Part shown: in pieces, positions 27,850 through 36,312 of the stretch | Position numbering within the stretch: position 1 is the stretch's first letter | How the letters are laid out: every line of letters begins with the position of its first letter | IMG/VR virus record: IMGVR_UViG_3300049995_000009 | Coordinates: 1-57,174 of that record | DNA length: 57,174 bases | From: a virus | Direction: 5' to 3' (one strand) | Notes under the pieces: generated by a model | What the model saw: only the letters and a program-made list of their open reading frames with translations | Told to the model about the DNA's origin: nothing | Databases searched by the model: none | Made by a program: the position numbers and the translations under genes

Positions 27850-28779
27850 TTGAATCAGGAGACAGCGGACAGGTGGTGTCTTGCACACCACAATGAACTT
27901 TATAAACTGAATAGGTTGGCTGGCGCGCGCATCCTAATGACGGGCGGCACAGGATTTGTCGGGCGCGCCATGCAAGAGCATTTCGTCTATACCGAAGCGG
28001 GACTTAATGCAACACTATATATTACATCCCGCAATGTTCAGGAAAGAACGCGAATAGGATTTGGAATATATTTGATTCCTGGCACAGCCGAAACATGCAA
28101 GATTCCCGATAACATTACGCATGTTATCCACTTGGAGCCGTATGGCGAAGAGGGAATATTTCGGCTTTTTCAAGACAGCACCCTAAAAGTTTTGTATGCC
28201 AGTTCTGGCGCGGCAGAAGCTTGTGATAGCAATTATGCCAGAGCAAAATTGACCGGGGAATATCTTTGTCATCTGCTCAGATTGAATCACGGAATAGATG
28301 CAACAGTCGCCCGCCTATGGTCATTCGTCGGGCCGCATCTTCCGCTCGATAGCAATTATGCTATCGGCAACTTTATCAGGGATGGACTGAATGGCGGCCC
28401 TATCATCGTCAAGGGCGATGGCGAGGCGGTACGCTCGTATATGTACACGACCGACCTTGCAGAGTGGATGTGGACAATCCTGCTGAATGGGCGAGCAGGC
28501 GAGATTTACAATGTCGGTTCTGAGAATGCTATCACGACTGGCGATCTGGCGCAAAAGATTGCACTTGCACTAAAGTCATACAGGTCATCACGTTTTGAGA
28601 CATGGCGAGTATACGCAGAATTGAACATTGACATTCTGAATGAACAAGGCGAGCTGTCAACGCGCTACGTGCCCGACACCAGCAAGACGCGCAATGAGTT
28701 GGGGCTAACGCAAAAGGTCGGCTTGGATGAGGCAATCGCCAGGACGATAGAATGGAATAGAAAAAATGCGCAAACTTGA
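27850..28779 (+). CDS. NAD-dependent nucleotide-sugar epimerase/dehydratase
   Basis: A 309-residue extended SDR. I choose the TTG at 27850 because GGAGGGGGCAGAA precedes it exactly as before the previous ATG; a GTG 15 bases earlier lies inside that site. The Rossmann motif GGTGFVG is at 32-38, and the active-site Ser118/119, Tyr129 and Lys133 form the SxnYxxxK set (SNYARAK). The C-terminal part has GEAVRSYMYTTDLAEWMW, typical of sugar-nucleotide epimerases and dehydratases. It opens the carbohydrate cassette; the exact substrate is not readable. Confidence 0.85.
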   Translation: MNQETADRWCLAHHNELYKLNRLAGARILMTGGTGFVGRAMQEHFVYTEAGLNATLYITSRNVQERTRIGFGIYLIPGTAETCKIPDNITHVIHLEPYGEEGIFRLFQDSTLKVLYASSGAAEACDSNYARAKLTGEYLCHLLRLNHGIDATVARLWSFVGPHLPLDSNYAIGNFIRDGLNGGPIIVKGDGEAVRSYMYTTDLAEWMWTILLNGRAGEIYNVGSENAITTGDLAQKIALALKSYRSSRFETWRVYAELNIDILNEQGELSTRYVPDTSKTRNELGLTQKVGLDEAIARTIEWNRKNAQT

Positions 28780-28990
28780 TTGGTTTGAATTATTACAAAT
28801 AAAGTTTTGGGGCACAGTTTTACATTGTCTATCCATACTTGTTGTAAGGGCATCGGGTATAGAACCGAGTCAAAAGCAATTTGACTCAACACAGACAAGG
28901 ATTGAAAACTTTCTCGATGAACTTATTAAGACTGAAAAGGCATACATTCAGGAAATGGAAAATGAAAATCGGCAATCGGCAAATCGGTGA
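28766..28990 (+). CDS. Small membrane-associated protein (74 aa)
   Basis: A 74-residue protein overlapping both neighbours. The first 30 residues (DWFELLQIKFWGTVLHCLSIL) form an amphipathic or membrane helix, followed by a charged coiled-coil segment (TRIENFLDELIKTEKAYIQE). It may tether cassette enzymes at the membrane, but this is speculation. No family recognised. Confidence 0.5.
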   Translation: MRKLDWFELLQIKFWGTVLHCLSILVVRASGIEPSQKQFDSTQTRIENFLDELIKTEKAYIQEMENENRQSANR

Positions 28991-30002
28991 CGGCGCATCG
29001 TGCTATATCATCGCAGAGGCGGGTGTCAATCACTGTGGCGAGATTGATATTGCGCGTTGCATGATTGACGCTGCAAAGCAGGCGGGCGCGGATGCGGTCA
29101 AGTTCCAACTCTACTACCCAGACAAGACCATCTCGAAGTTTTGCCCGCAGGCGGAATATGCACGCCGCGCAGGGATGACTGAATCACACAAGGATATGAC
29201 GGCGCGGCTGATGCTCGCGGTGAAGGATTACAGAAGACTCAAGAATCATTGTGACGACATTGGTATTGAATTCTTGTGTACTGGCTTTGACGAAACGGCA
29301 ATTAATGCGCTTTATGTGATGGGCGTGCGTGCACTGAAAATCCCAAGCGGCGAGATTAATAACCTCACTTACCTGCGTTATGCGGCATACTACCAATTGC
29401 CCATTATCTTGTCAACTGGCATGTCCGAATTGTGGGAAGTTGAACAGGCCATCCGCGCAATTGTATCACGTGGCAACCATGACATTGCCTTACTGCATTG
29501 TGTTAGCAACTATCCCGCCGCACCAGAAGATTGCAACCTGCACGCAATGAAGGCGATGCGTAATGAATTCGGTTATCCCGTTGGGTTTAGTGACCACACC
29601 GAAGGCAATGAGGTTGCACTTGCGGCGGTTGCGTTGGGGGCATGTATCATCGAAAAGCATTTCACGCTCGACAAGTCGCTGCCAGGACCAGACCATCAAG
29701 CGTCTTGCACACCCGACGAGTTTGCGGCTCTCGTGGAAGGGATACGAAAGGTTGAAAAGTCGCTATCAGGCGATGGTGTCAAACGCATGATGGAAAGCGA
29801 GCGCAACACGCGAGACGTGGCTCGCAAAAGTGTCGTGGCGGCGCGTGACATTCAGGAGGGGGAAACTTTCACGCGCGATAATCTGACAGTAAAGCGACCT
29901 GGAACTGGATTGTCGCCATACATGCTAGATAAACTCATCGGACATAAAGTCACAAGTCGAATTGAGGCCGATGTTATTATCGCGCGGAAGATGGTGAAAT
30001 GA
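28962..30002 (+). CDS. neuB: NeuB-like nonulosonic acid synthase
   Basis: A 346-residue protein from ATG 28962, where AEAGVNHCGEIDIA-type sequence begins; a longer start is out of family. NeuB enzymes join phosphoenolpyruvate to a six-carbon amino sugar to make sialic, legionaminic or pseudaminic acid. Visible blocks: AEAGVNH, VKFQLYYPD, CTGFDE, LKIPSGEINN, ILSTGMSE, LHCVSNYPA, GFSDHTEGN, EKHFTLDK and PGPDH. The C-terminal SAF domain (about 285-346: ARKSVVAARDI...MVK) is complete. AGGAAATGG precedes the ATG. The specific product cannot be told. Confidence 0.92.
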   Translation: MKIGNRQIGDGASCYIIAEAGVNHCGEIDIARCMIDAAKQAGADAVKFQLYYPDKTISKFCPQAEYARRAGMTESHKDMTARLMLAVKDYRRLKNHCDDIGIEFLCTGFDETAINALYVMGVRALKIPSGEINNLTYLRYAAYYQLPIILSTGMSELWEVEQAIRAIVSRGNHDIALLHCVSNYPAAPEDCNLHAMKAMRNEFGYPVGFSDHTEGNEVALAAVALGACIIEKHFTLDKSLPGPDHQASCTPDEFAALVEGIRKVEKSLSGDGVKRMMESERNTRDVARKSVVAARDIQEGETFTRDNLTVKRPGTGLSPYMLDKLIGHKVTSRIEADVIIARKMVK

Positions 30003-30109
30003 ATAAATATGATCTACAAACGCATTTAGGCGCAGCGGCGATATGGTTTATCGGTATGGGTATAGGGATTACAATTCTTTACATTGTACATCTTGTGTTA
30101 GGCGGATAA
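29999..30109 (+). CDS. 36-residue single-span membrane peptide
   Basis: ATGA overlap with the NeuB stop and TAATG overlap with the NeuC start. The product has a polar N-terminus (MNKYDLQTHLGAAA) and one membrane helix (IWFIGMGIGITILYIVHLVL). Its position between two coupled enzyme genes suggests it is translated and could anchor or couple them. Function unknown. Confidence 0.5.
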   Translation: MNKYDLQTHLGAAAIWFIGMGIGITILYIVHLVLGG

Positions 30110-31263
30110 TGAGGCGCATCGGCGTTGTCACCCAATCCCGCAGCGAGTACAGCATCTTGCGCCCCGTGCTAAAGCGCATCACTGCCGACCCTGATTTGCA
30201 ACTGGTGCTGTATGTGGGCGGGATGCACCTGTCACCCGACTTTGGCAACACAGAGACAGAGATTGAGTACCCGATTGCAGAGCGGGTGGAATGTCTCATG
30301 TCCAGCGATTCACCGGAAGGGACAGGCAAGAGCATCGGCCTAACTGCGATGGGATTCGCGCAAGCGTTCGCCAACAACAAGCCTGATATTTTGCTGGTAA
30401 CAGGCGATAGATATGAGATGTTTGCCGCTGCTGCCGCTGCTGTTCCATTTGGAATCCCAATAGTGCATCTGGATGGCGGGGCGCTGACCTACGGCGCATT
30501 TGATGAACAGTGGCGACATGCCATGACGAAATTGGCGCATTTGCATTTCTGTTACACCGAGGAAAACGCAATACGTGTCAAGCAGATGGGAGAGGAGGCA
30601 TGGCGCGTAACGATGACGGGCAGTCCGGCATTAGACGATATTCGCCCTGACAAAATATGGAAACATCTTGACGAATGCAATCTACATATCACTGGCGACA
30701 CATTGCTTGTTGTGTTTCACTCTGTCACGACTGAATATGAGCACACAGAGGAATATATTAACAACTTGCTGGCTGCCCTGCTGCGCATCAACCAACCCGT
30801 TATTATGATTATGCCGAACTCAGACATGGGTGGGCATATCATCATCAAGGCAATGCGCCACTTTGCAGAGAAGTATCCCAAGCTGGCGCAAGCGCACGCG
30901 AATTTGTGGCCCGACGTATTTCGCGGCGTCATGGCTTATTGCGGTGTGATGGTTGGCAATTCATCGGCGGGAATCATGGAAGCGCCGAGCTTTCATTTGC
31001 CCGTTGTGAATATCGGGACGCGACAGGCAGGGCGGATGCACGCCCGCAACGTGATTGACGTTGGCTATTCGGTTGACAATATTGCGAACGGTGTCGAACT
31101 GGCAAGTCGCTTTTACTTTCGTAATAGCCTGGATAATCTGGTAAATCCCTACGGCGACGGACATGCCGCCGAGCGCATTGTAGATGTGCTGAAAACGACG
31201 CCGATAAATGAGGCATTACTTATCAAGAAATTCTCGGAGGGAAAACATGACCAACCTATTTGA
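30109..31263 (+). CDS. neuC: NeuC-like UDP-N-acetylhexosamine 2-epimerase (hydrolysing type)
   Basis: A 384-residue GT-B-fold enzyme from ATG 30109. Family blocks: VVTQSRSEYSILRPVL, GGMHLSPDFG, TGDRYEMFAAA, HLDGG...DEQWRHAMTKLAHLHF, GSPALDDI, PNSDMGG, MVGNSSAGIMEAP and GTRQAGR. It removes UDP while inverting C2 to yield ManNAc or a 6-deoxy analogue that NeuB then uses. The usual HIHGGE reads HLDGG here, a small departure from the canonical motif. It is joined by TAATG to the membrane peptide upstream. Together with NeuB it defines a nonulosonate-type pathway. Confidence 0.9.
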   Translation: MRRIGVVTQSRSEYSILRPVLKRITADPDLQLVLYVGGMHLSPDFGNTETEIEYPIAERVECLMSSDSPEGTGKSIGLTAMGFAQAFANNKPDILLVTGDRYEMFAAAAAAVPFGIPIVHLDGGALTYGAFDEQWRHAMTKLAHLHFCYTEENAIRVKQMGEEAWRVTMTGSPALDDIRPDKIWKHLDECNLHITGDTLLVVFHSVTTEYEHTEEYINNLLAALLRINQPVIMIMPNSDMGGHIIIKAMRHFAEKYPKLAQAHANLWPDVFRGVMAYCGVMVGNSSAGIMEAPSFHLPVVNIGTRQAGRMHARNVIDVGYSVDNIANGVELASRFYFRNSLDNLVNPYGDGHAAERIVDVLKTTPINEALLIKKFSEGKHDQPI

Positions 31264-31981
31264 CGTATCCGGCAAAGTCGCTCTGGTGACAGGCGGGCGG
31301 CGCGGGATTGGGTTCGCGCTGGCGATGGGATTGCGCGACGCTGGCGCGAAGGTGGCTGTCATCGCCAAGTCGGATAATCGCGGCGAATTGCCCGATGAGA
31401 TATTTTACACTGAAGCAGACCTGTATCTGCGATCGGCTCGGCGCTATCTTGTTGACAGGATTGCAGATCATATGGGCGGCCTGGATATCCTGGTAAACAA
31501 TGCGGGCAACTCGATACTCGCATCGGCACTCGATACCATGCCAACAGAATGGGATACACAATTCGCCGTCAACGTGGATGCCCCATTTGAATTGTCGCAG
31601 CAGGCGGCAAAGATTATGATGACACATGGATGGGGTCGCATTATCAATATCACATCCATCTCTGCATTCAACGGAAACCGAAACGGCGCGGCCTACGTTG
31701 CCACAAAGCACGCCCTGTGGGGCATGACAAAGACGTTATCAAATGAATGGGCCCCCTACGGGATTACGGTCAATTGCATTGCGCCGGGATTCGTCAAGAC
31801 GCCAATGGCAGCAAGAAATATGGACCCTGAGAAGGAAAAACAAATCGTGGGCAGGATTCCGGTGGGAAGAATCGCCACGCCCGCCGACCTCGTTGGCCCG
31901 CTACTGTTCTTGGCGAGTGATGCGAGTCGGTATATAACAGGTTCGACAATCGTTGTTGACGGGGGATGGTTGGCGAGATGA
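31247..31981 (+). CDS. Short-chain dehydrogenase/reductase
   Basis: A 244-residue classical SDR from ATG 31247 with GGAGGGAAAAC ahead. TGGRRGIG (15-22) binds the cofactor, NNAG at 84-87, catalytic Ser137 or Ser139, Tyr150 and Lys154 (AAYVATK), and the C-terminal GSTIVVDGGW are all present. It resembles gluconate 5-dehydrogenase/KduD-like sugar-acid or ketose reductases. In this cassette it probably reduces or oxidises a sugar intermediate. The stop overlaps the next start (ATGA). Confidence 0.88.
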   Translation: MTNLFDVSGKVALVTGGRRGIGFALAMGLRDAGAKVAVIAKSDNRGELPDEIFYTEADLYLRSARRYLVDRIADHMGGLDILVNNAGNSILASALDTMPTEWDTQFAVNVDAPFELSQQAAKIMMTHGWGRIINITSISAFNGNRNGAAYVATKHALWGMTKTLSNEWAPYGITVNCIAPGFVKTPMAARNMDPEKEKQIVGRIPVGRIATPADLVGPLLFLASDASRYITGSTIVVDGGWLAR

Positions 31982-33084
31982 GTTACTCAAAGCACATGCG
32001 CGGCTACACTGACCCGCGCACATTATACCAAACTGACGCGCTGTACCATTGGCAACACGGCGAACCGTTTATGCCAGTCATGGTCGAGATTAGTCCAGAC
32101 CATCGGTGTATCCAGTGCTGCCGATATTGCTATAACCAGAATCATGTCAATGATGAAGTACTGCGCCCGCATGTCTTTGTAGATGTGATGGGTCAATTGG
32201 CCGATTGCGGCGTCAAATCCGTGATGATACAGGGTTCTGGCGAGCCGCTTATGCACAAGTCGTTGAGCGTGGCTGTTGAGGTTGGCGCAAAGTTCGGATT
32301 GGCAATGACACTGACGACGAATGGCGTGCTGTTGACGCCGCGCCTGCAAGAAAAGTTATTGCCTAATTTGGCATACATTCGATTGAGTGTTGTCGAGAGT
32401 GACCCGAAGCGGTACGCTTTTCTGCATGGATGCGATGAACTGCAATGGTACAAGCTGATTGAGAATATCAAGAGCGCCGTTGCATTGCGAGAGCGGCTCG
32501 ACTTGCCCATTGCGCTGATCGCGTCGGTGTATCTGGAAGATGTGAACTTTGCGCACACATACGAGATTGTGAAATTCTGCAAAGAACTTGGCCTGGACTA
32601 TATCTCAGTCCAGGAGGCGGGCTACTATGATCACTCGCCTGCCGGGGCTGCATCGTATGCGTCAACTCGATATTCGGCAGACGCTATCGAAGATATGCGG
32701 CACGAAGTATTGTCACTTTGTAACGATAACTTTCGCGTCAAGGTGCGCTTTCCGGTCAACGATGGTTGCCATTTCTCTGGAATGGACAAGGATACCTACC
32801 GGCCCGGCTATTGCCAGGGCGTCAAGTTTATGACCATCATCGCAGCCGACGGGAATGTGTACCCGTGTTACCGAGCCTGGGGCAATCCGCTTTTGAGCTA
32901 TGGCAGTTTATACGAGCAATCATTCGCTGGAATTTGGAACAACGCAAGGCGACGGGAGATTGAGCAATTCATCTTGGGCACGCCGCCAACGGGCCAGGAA
33001 TGCGCGGTATGCAACAACAACACGACTAACCCGATGCTGGACAGATTGCGCAATGCTACAAGATGGAAGGACTTTCTAACATGA
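31978..33084 (+). CDS. Radical SAM/SPASM enzyme 1
   Basis: A 368-residue enzyme. The SAM-cleaving cluster motif is Cys44-x3-Cys48-x2-Cys51 (HRCIQCCRYC). A GGEP-equivalent QGSGEP lies near 92-97. The C-terminal SPASM-type domain has GYCQG, YPCYRAWG and ECAVCNNN for auxiliary clusters. Radical SAM/SPASM proteins in carbohydrate clusters dehydrogenate or epimerise sugars or modify peptides. The ATG overlaps the SDR stop, and the end overlaps the TIGR04076-like gene. Substrate unknown. Confidence 0.9.
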   Translation: MSYSKHMRGYTDPRTLYQTDALYHWQHGEPFMPVMVEISPDHRCIQCCRYCYNQNHVNDEVLRPHVFVDVMGQLADCGVKSVMIQGSGEPLMHKSLSVAVEVGAKFGLAMTLTTNGVLLTPRLQEKLLPNLAYIRLSVVESDPKRYAFLHGCDELQWYKLIENIKSAVALRERLDLPIALIASVYLEDVNFAHTYEIVKFCKELGLDYISVQEAGYYDHSPAGAASYASTRYSADAIEDMRHEVLSLCNDNFRVKVRFPVNDGCHFSGMDKDTYRPGYCQGVKFMTIIAADGNVYPCYRAWGNPLLSYGSLYEQSFAGIWNNARRREIEQFILGTPPTGQECAVCNNNTTNPMLDRLRNATRWKDFLT

Positions 33085-33611
33085 TTCAAGTCAGGCAATG
33101 CGTCGGGAAAACTGATTGCGCGTGGCACAAGGCGCATAGTTGGGATGGGCATGTCTACATAGAGCCAGAGATATTCACCGGCGATGTTTGCCCTATTTTG
33201 TGGCATACACTCTATCCATACTTCTTGGGCGCACTATTCGGGGCGCGGTATCACTACAACAAGCAGGGTGATTGTCCAGTCTGCTGCCCTGCTGAGTTCG
33301 GCATTGACGTTTTCGTGAAGGTGCGGCCCAACGACGGCAAGTTCCCGGCAGAAGTGCAAGCAGATTGGCGCGATGTGATACACGCCGAAGTGGTCAAGGT
33401 CAACGGCCTATGCGACTATGGGCACAAGGTCGGTGATCGGTTCGTGTTCCCGACCTGCAGGGCGATGATGCAACGCTACGCCTGCCCTGCTGGAATCAAT
33501 AACCTGTTCCCGTTCTTGCAGATCAAGCGACCGAAGTGCATCAACCTGGCGCGGATGCGGTGCCCGGATTGGCAAGAGAATATTTATTACTCGTTGGAGC
33601 GGAATGATTGA
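33081..33611 (+). CDS. Tandem TIGR04076-like protein
   Basis: A 176-residue protein from the ATG at 33081 that overlaps the radical SAM stop. It appears to consist of two related halves. Each has a Cys near the start, an [10 protein letters not shown] or [10 protein letters not shown]-type Cys-Ala/Pro core and a final CP(A/D)...V/I strand ([14 protein letters not shown] and [13 protein letters not shown]). The second half has the diagnostic [19 protein letters not shown]04076-like proteins are small, Cys-containing and, as I recall, often beside radical SAM genes. A helper role for enzyme 1 is inferred. Confidence 0.55.
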   Translation: MIQVRQCVGKTDCAWHKAHSWDGHVYIEPEIFTGDVCPILWHTLYPYFLGALFGARYHYNKQGDCPVCCPAEFGIDVFVKVRPNDGKFPAEVQADWRDVIHAEVVKVNGLCDYGHKVGDRFVFPTCRAMMQRYACPAGINNLFPFLQIKRPKCINLARMRCPDWQENIYYSLERND

Positions 33612-34686
33612 CTTGCGTCTTAGTGACTTGACGAAAACAGAGCGCCAAAAACTCGAACGCTGTGAGGCGGTTATCCAGCGCGGCCTAAATACGTTTGTCG
33701 AAGTTGGGCAGGCACTCTTGACTATCCGAGATGATAGGCTGTACCGGGCAGAGTTTGGGACATTTGAGGAATATTGTAAGGGAAAATGGGGATGGGCAAG
33801 AAACTATGCAAATAAACTCATTGCGTCGGCTGAGGTGGTTGGAAATTTGGGTACCATGGTACCCATTTTACCAGAATCAGAGCGCCAAGCCCGTCCACTT
33901 ACAGCGCTTCTGCCAGAACAACAGATCGCGGTATGGCAACGCGCCATTGAAACCGCGCCGAATGGAAAGATAACAGCGGCGCATGTTCAAGGCGTTGTAG
34001 ATGATTTTATTCGGCCTCCAATCGAAAGCGCCGACGATATTGATGATGATGATTTGGGGAAAATTTGCGCAACGTGTAAGCATTGTCAAACGCATGGTGA
34101 GGACTGGTGGTGTACATTATTAGAACGTCCGGTTGGTATTGAATACACAATCTGTCAAGGAGAATCTTGGGAAGATGAATGTAAACAACCAATTCCGCAC
34201 GTTGCCCATAACAGCGGAAACAATGAATGGTACACGCCACAAGAATATATAGACGCTGCCCGCGCTGTGATGGGCGACATTGACCTTGACCCCGCTTCTA
34301 CTGAGGTAGCCAATACAGTTATCAATGCAAAGAGATTCTACACGGCGCAAGATGATGGACTGTTGCACGACTGGCGCGGGCGCGTGTGGATGAATCCGCC
34401 GTATGCGTCCGACCTGATTGGCGGTTTTATTGACAAGTTACTTGCGTCCGATGATGTTAGTCAAGCAATTGTTCTGGTGAATAATGCAACGGAGACAAAA
34501 TGGTTTCAATCGCTTGTGGGGGAAGCATCGGCTGTGTGTTTTACGGCGGGGCGTATTAGGTTTTGGAGTCCAGACAAAGAGTCGGCGTCGCCCTTGCAGG
34601 GGCAGGCGATTCTATATATTGGCGAGAATATAAAATTGTTCATCAAAGAGTTTTCAAGGTTTGGTTGGGTTGCATTGATTCAATGA
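33604..34686 (+). CDS. Phage Dam-type DNA N6-adenine methyltransferase with N-terminal helical and zinc parts
   Basis: A 360-residue protein. Residues about 1-140 are helical and resemble DUF3102-type phage domains ([20 protein letters not shown]). A five-Cys patch at 155-184 (CATCKHC...C...C) may bind zinc. The C-terminal 150 residues match phage Dam: [31 protein letters not shown] at 264-267 and GRIRFW. It would methylate adenine in phage DNA to resist restriction or mark it. Its stop overlaps the start of a nuclease-like gene. Confidence 0.82.
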   Translation: MIDLRLSDLTKTERQKLERCEAVIQRGLNTFVEVGQALLTIRDDRLYRAEFGTFEEYCKGKWGWARNYANKLIASAEVVGNLGTMVPILPESERQARPLTALLPEQQIAVWQRAIETAPNGKITAAHVQGVVDDFIRPPIESADDIDDDDLGKICATCKHCQTHGEDWWCTLLERPVGIEYTICQGESWEDECKQPIPHVAHNSGNNEWYTPQEYIDAARAVMGDIDLDPASTEVANTVINAKRFYTAQDDGLLHDWRGRVWMNPPYASDLIGGFIDKLLASDDVSQAIVLVNNATETKWFQSLVGEASAVCFTAGRIRFWSPDKESASPLQGQAILYIGENIKLFIKEFSRFGWVALIQ

Positions 34687-35090
34687 ACAATGTACGCGGC
34701 GTGATTCGTAATAGGGAATATTATAATCAAGTCAAAGATTATTCTGGACTTAGATGGGGGAAAATTACGCCAACTGACTTAGATGGATTTATAGATTTTG
34801 GCGACAAGCTATTTGTGATAATCGAATTGAAACACGGAGATAAAAAAGTAGACAGAGGGCAGGAGTTGGCGCTTGAAAGGCTACACGCTTCTATCATAAA
34901 ATCTCGCAAGCGGTGTTTCGTAATAGTCGCCCGCTACGATACATCTGAGGACGTTGATGTGTCAAACTGTATAGTTGATTCAATGCGTTGTAATGGAAAA
35001 TGGAAACAATCTGAGGAACATATAACAGTGAAATGTTTCATTGATAGAGTCTTGAATAAATATGCACCAGAGTATTTGGGGGCAGAATGA
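34683..35090 (+). CDS. PD-(D/E)XK-like nuclease
   Basis: A 135-residue protein coupled by ATGA to the Dam gene. The pattern TDLDGFIDF (Asp32/34), then FVIIELKHG with Glu48-x-Lys50, then an amphipathic helix ([15 protein letters not shown]) is the restriction-endonuclease fold core. In phages such small proteins are often Holliday-junction or DNA-end nucleases. Next to an adenine methylase it could also form a minimal modification-dependent pair, which is speculative. Activity unproven. Confidence 0.65.
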   Translation: MNNVRGVIRNREYYNQVKDYSGLRWGKITPTDLDGFIDFGDKLFVIIELKHGDKKVDRGQELALERLHASIIKSRKRCFVIVARYDTSEDVDVSNCIVDSMRCNGKWKQSEEHITVKCFIDRVLNKYAPEYLGAE

Positions 35091-36094
35091 GTCAGCATAT
35101 CCAGGGCGCGGACTTGCGCAACAAGAACCGCCTGCCATTGCAAGACGTTGTGCCATTGCCCGCGCCACTGTTAATGTATTTGGAGCCCGTGAATACCTGT
35201 AACATTCGCTGTTCATTCTGCCCTACAGGTGATCGGGACTTGTTGCGAAAGGTCGGCAGGCCGCAAGGCGTGATGAGTTGGTCACTCTTGCGCAAGATCG
35301 TGGCCGACCTAAAAGAGTTCCCACAACGGCTAAAGATGATTGACTTTTTCAAGGATGGCGAACCGCTGACGAACAAGAATTATCCAGAAATGGCAAGTTA
35401 TCTGCGCGCTGCCGATGTCACCGAAAAGATGTGGACAAAGACAAACGGATTGTTGCTCAGTCCTGTCGTCAGTGAACGTTTGGCTGTCGCCGGGTTCGAC
35501 ATGATAGGCATATCGGTGATAGCACCAACCGCAGCAGGATATAAGCGCATCGCAGGCGTGGACATGGATTACGCCAAACTCGTTGACGATGTGGGCTGCC
35601 TATATAACATGCGCGGCTCGTGCAAGATGTACGTCAAGATGATTGACATGCCTGGATTCGCGCAGGCTGACCGCGATAAGTTTCTGGCTGACTTTGGCGA
35701 CAAGTGCGACTACATTGCTATCGAGAACTTGCACGGCTGGTCACGCACGGACTTGAAAGACTTTACACTCGGCACGCATCCTAGCACGTTTGACGGCGTG
35801 CCTAACAAGAGCAAGATTGTGTGTCCCTGGACGCTGTACCAGTTGACGGTGAACTGGAATGGCGCGGTACAGTTGTGCAATGAGGATTGGTCGTGGCAAA
35901 ACATTGTGGGCAATGTCAACAAATCGTCTCTGCTGGACATTTGGAATAGCGATGCGGTGTACGCCTTTCGCCGGATGCACTTGGAGGGACGGCGAATGGA
36001 CAATGCGGCTTGCGGTAGTTGCTACCAGACCATGAGCCAACTTGATGACGTGGACGCATATCGGCAAGAGATATTGCAAAGGCTGCGACAATGA
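35087..36094 (+). CDS. Radical SAM/SPASM enzyme 2
   Basis: A 335-residue enzyme. Cys38-x3-Cys42-x2-Cys45 (CNIRCSFC) binds the SAM iron-sulfur cluster. FFKDGEPL holds the GEP-like motif. The SPASM region has CPWTLYQLTVNWNGAVQLCNEDW and a final CGSC. It is a paralogue of enzyme 1 at the fold level only. It starts in an ATGA overlap after GGGGGCAGA and ends in an ATGA overlap with a small zinc protein. Probably a sugar- or peptide-modifying enzyme. Confidence 0.9.
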   Translation: MSQHIQGADLRNKNRLPLQDVVPLPAPLLMYLEPVNTCNIRCSFCPTGDRDLLRKVGRPQGVMSWSLLRKIVADLKEFPQRLKMIDFFKDGEPLTNKNYPEMASYLRAADVTEKMWTKTNGLLLSPVVSERLAVAGFDMIGISVIAPTAAGYKRIAGVDMDYAKLVDDVGCLYNMRGSCKMYVKMIDMPGFAQADRDKFLADFGDKCDYIAIENLHGWSRTDLKDFTLGTHPSTFDGVPNKSKIVCPWTLYQLTVNWNGAVQLCNEDWSWQNIVGNVNKSSLLDIWNSDAVYAFRRMHLEGRRMDNAACGSCYQTMSQLDDVDAYRQEILQRLRQ

Positions 36095-36312
36095 ATATGC
36101 AACCTGTTTGTGATGAATGTGGAAAACCGGCAATCTATACAATTTCTGGAATGACTGGGAGAGCCCTTATTAATGGCATTGATAACAATATGCAAGGCGC
36201 AGCTTTTTGTAATAAGCACCGGCCACGAAAAGGATGTCATCAGCCCAACAATTGTAAACATGTCAAATTTTATTGGCCCGGAAAGAATGAGTGGAATAAT
36301 GAAACTGTCTGA
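36091..36312 (+). CDS. Small Cys-rich protein (73 aa)
   Basis: A 73-residue protein with CDECGKPA near the start and later CNKHRPRKGCHQPNNCKH, enough ligands for zinc. Coupled by ATGA to radical SAM enzyme 2 and overlapping the thiamine-enzyme gene by 14 bases. Possibly an accessory to its neighbours. No family recognised. Confidence 0.5.
   Translation: MNMQPVCDECGKPAIYTISGMTGRALINGIDNNMQGAAFCNKHRPRKGCHQPNNCKHVKFYWPGKNEWNNETV

Noticed and set aside
36173-36298. Longer N-terminus for the thiamine-diphosphate enzyme
   Set aside because: The extra 42 codons overlap the Cys-rich gene in another frame and do not resemble the family start; the ATG at 36299 begins the conserved sequence.
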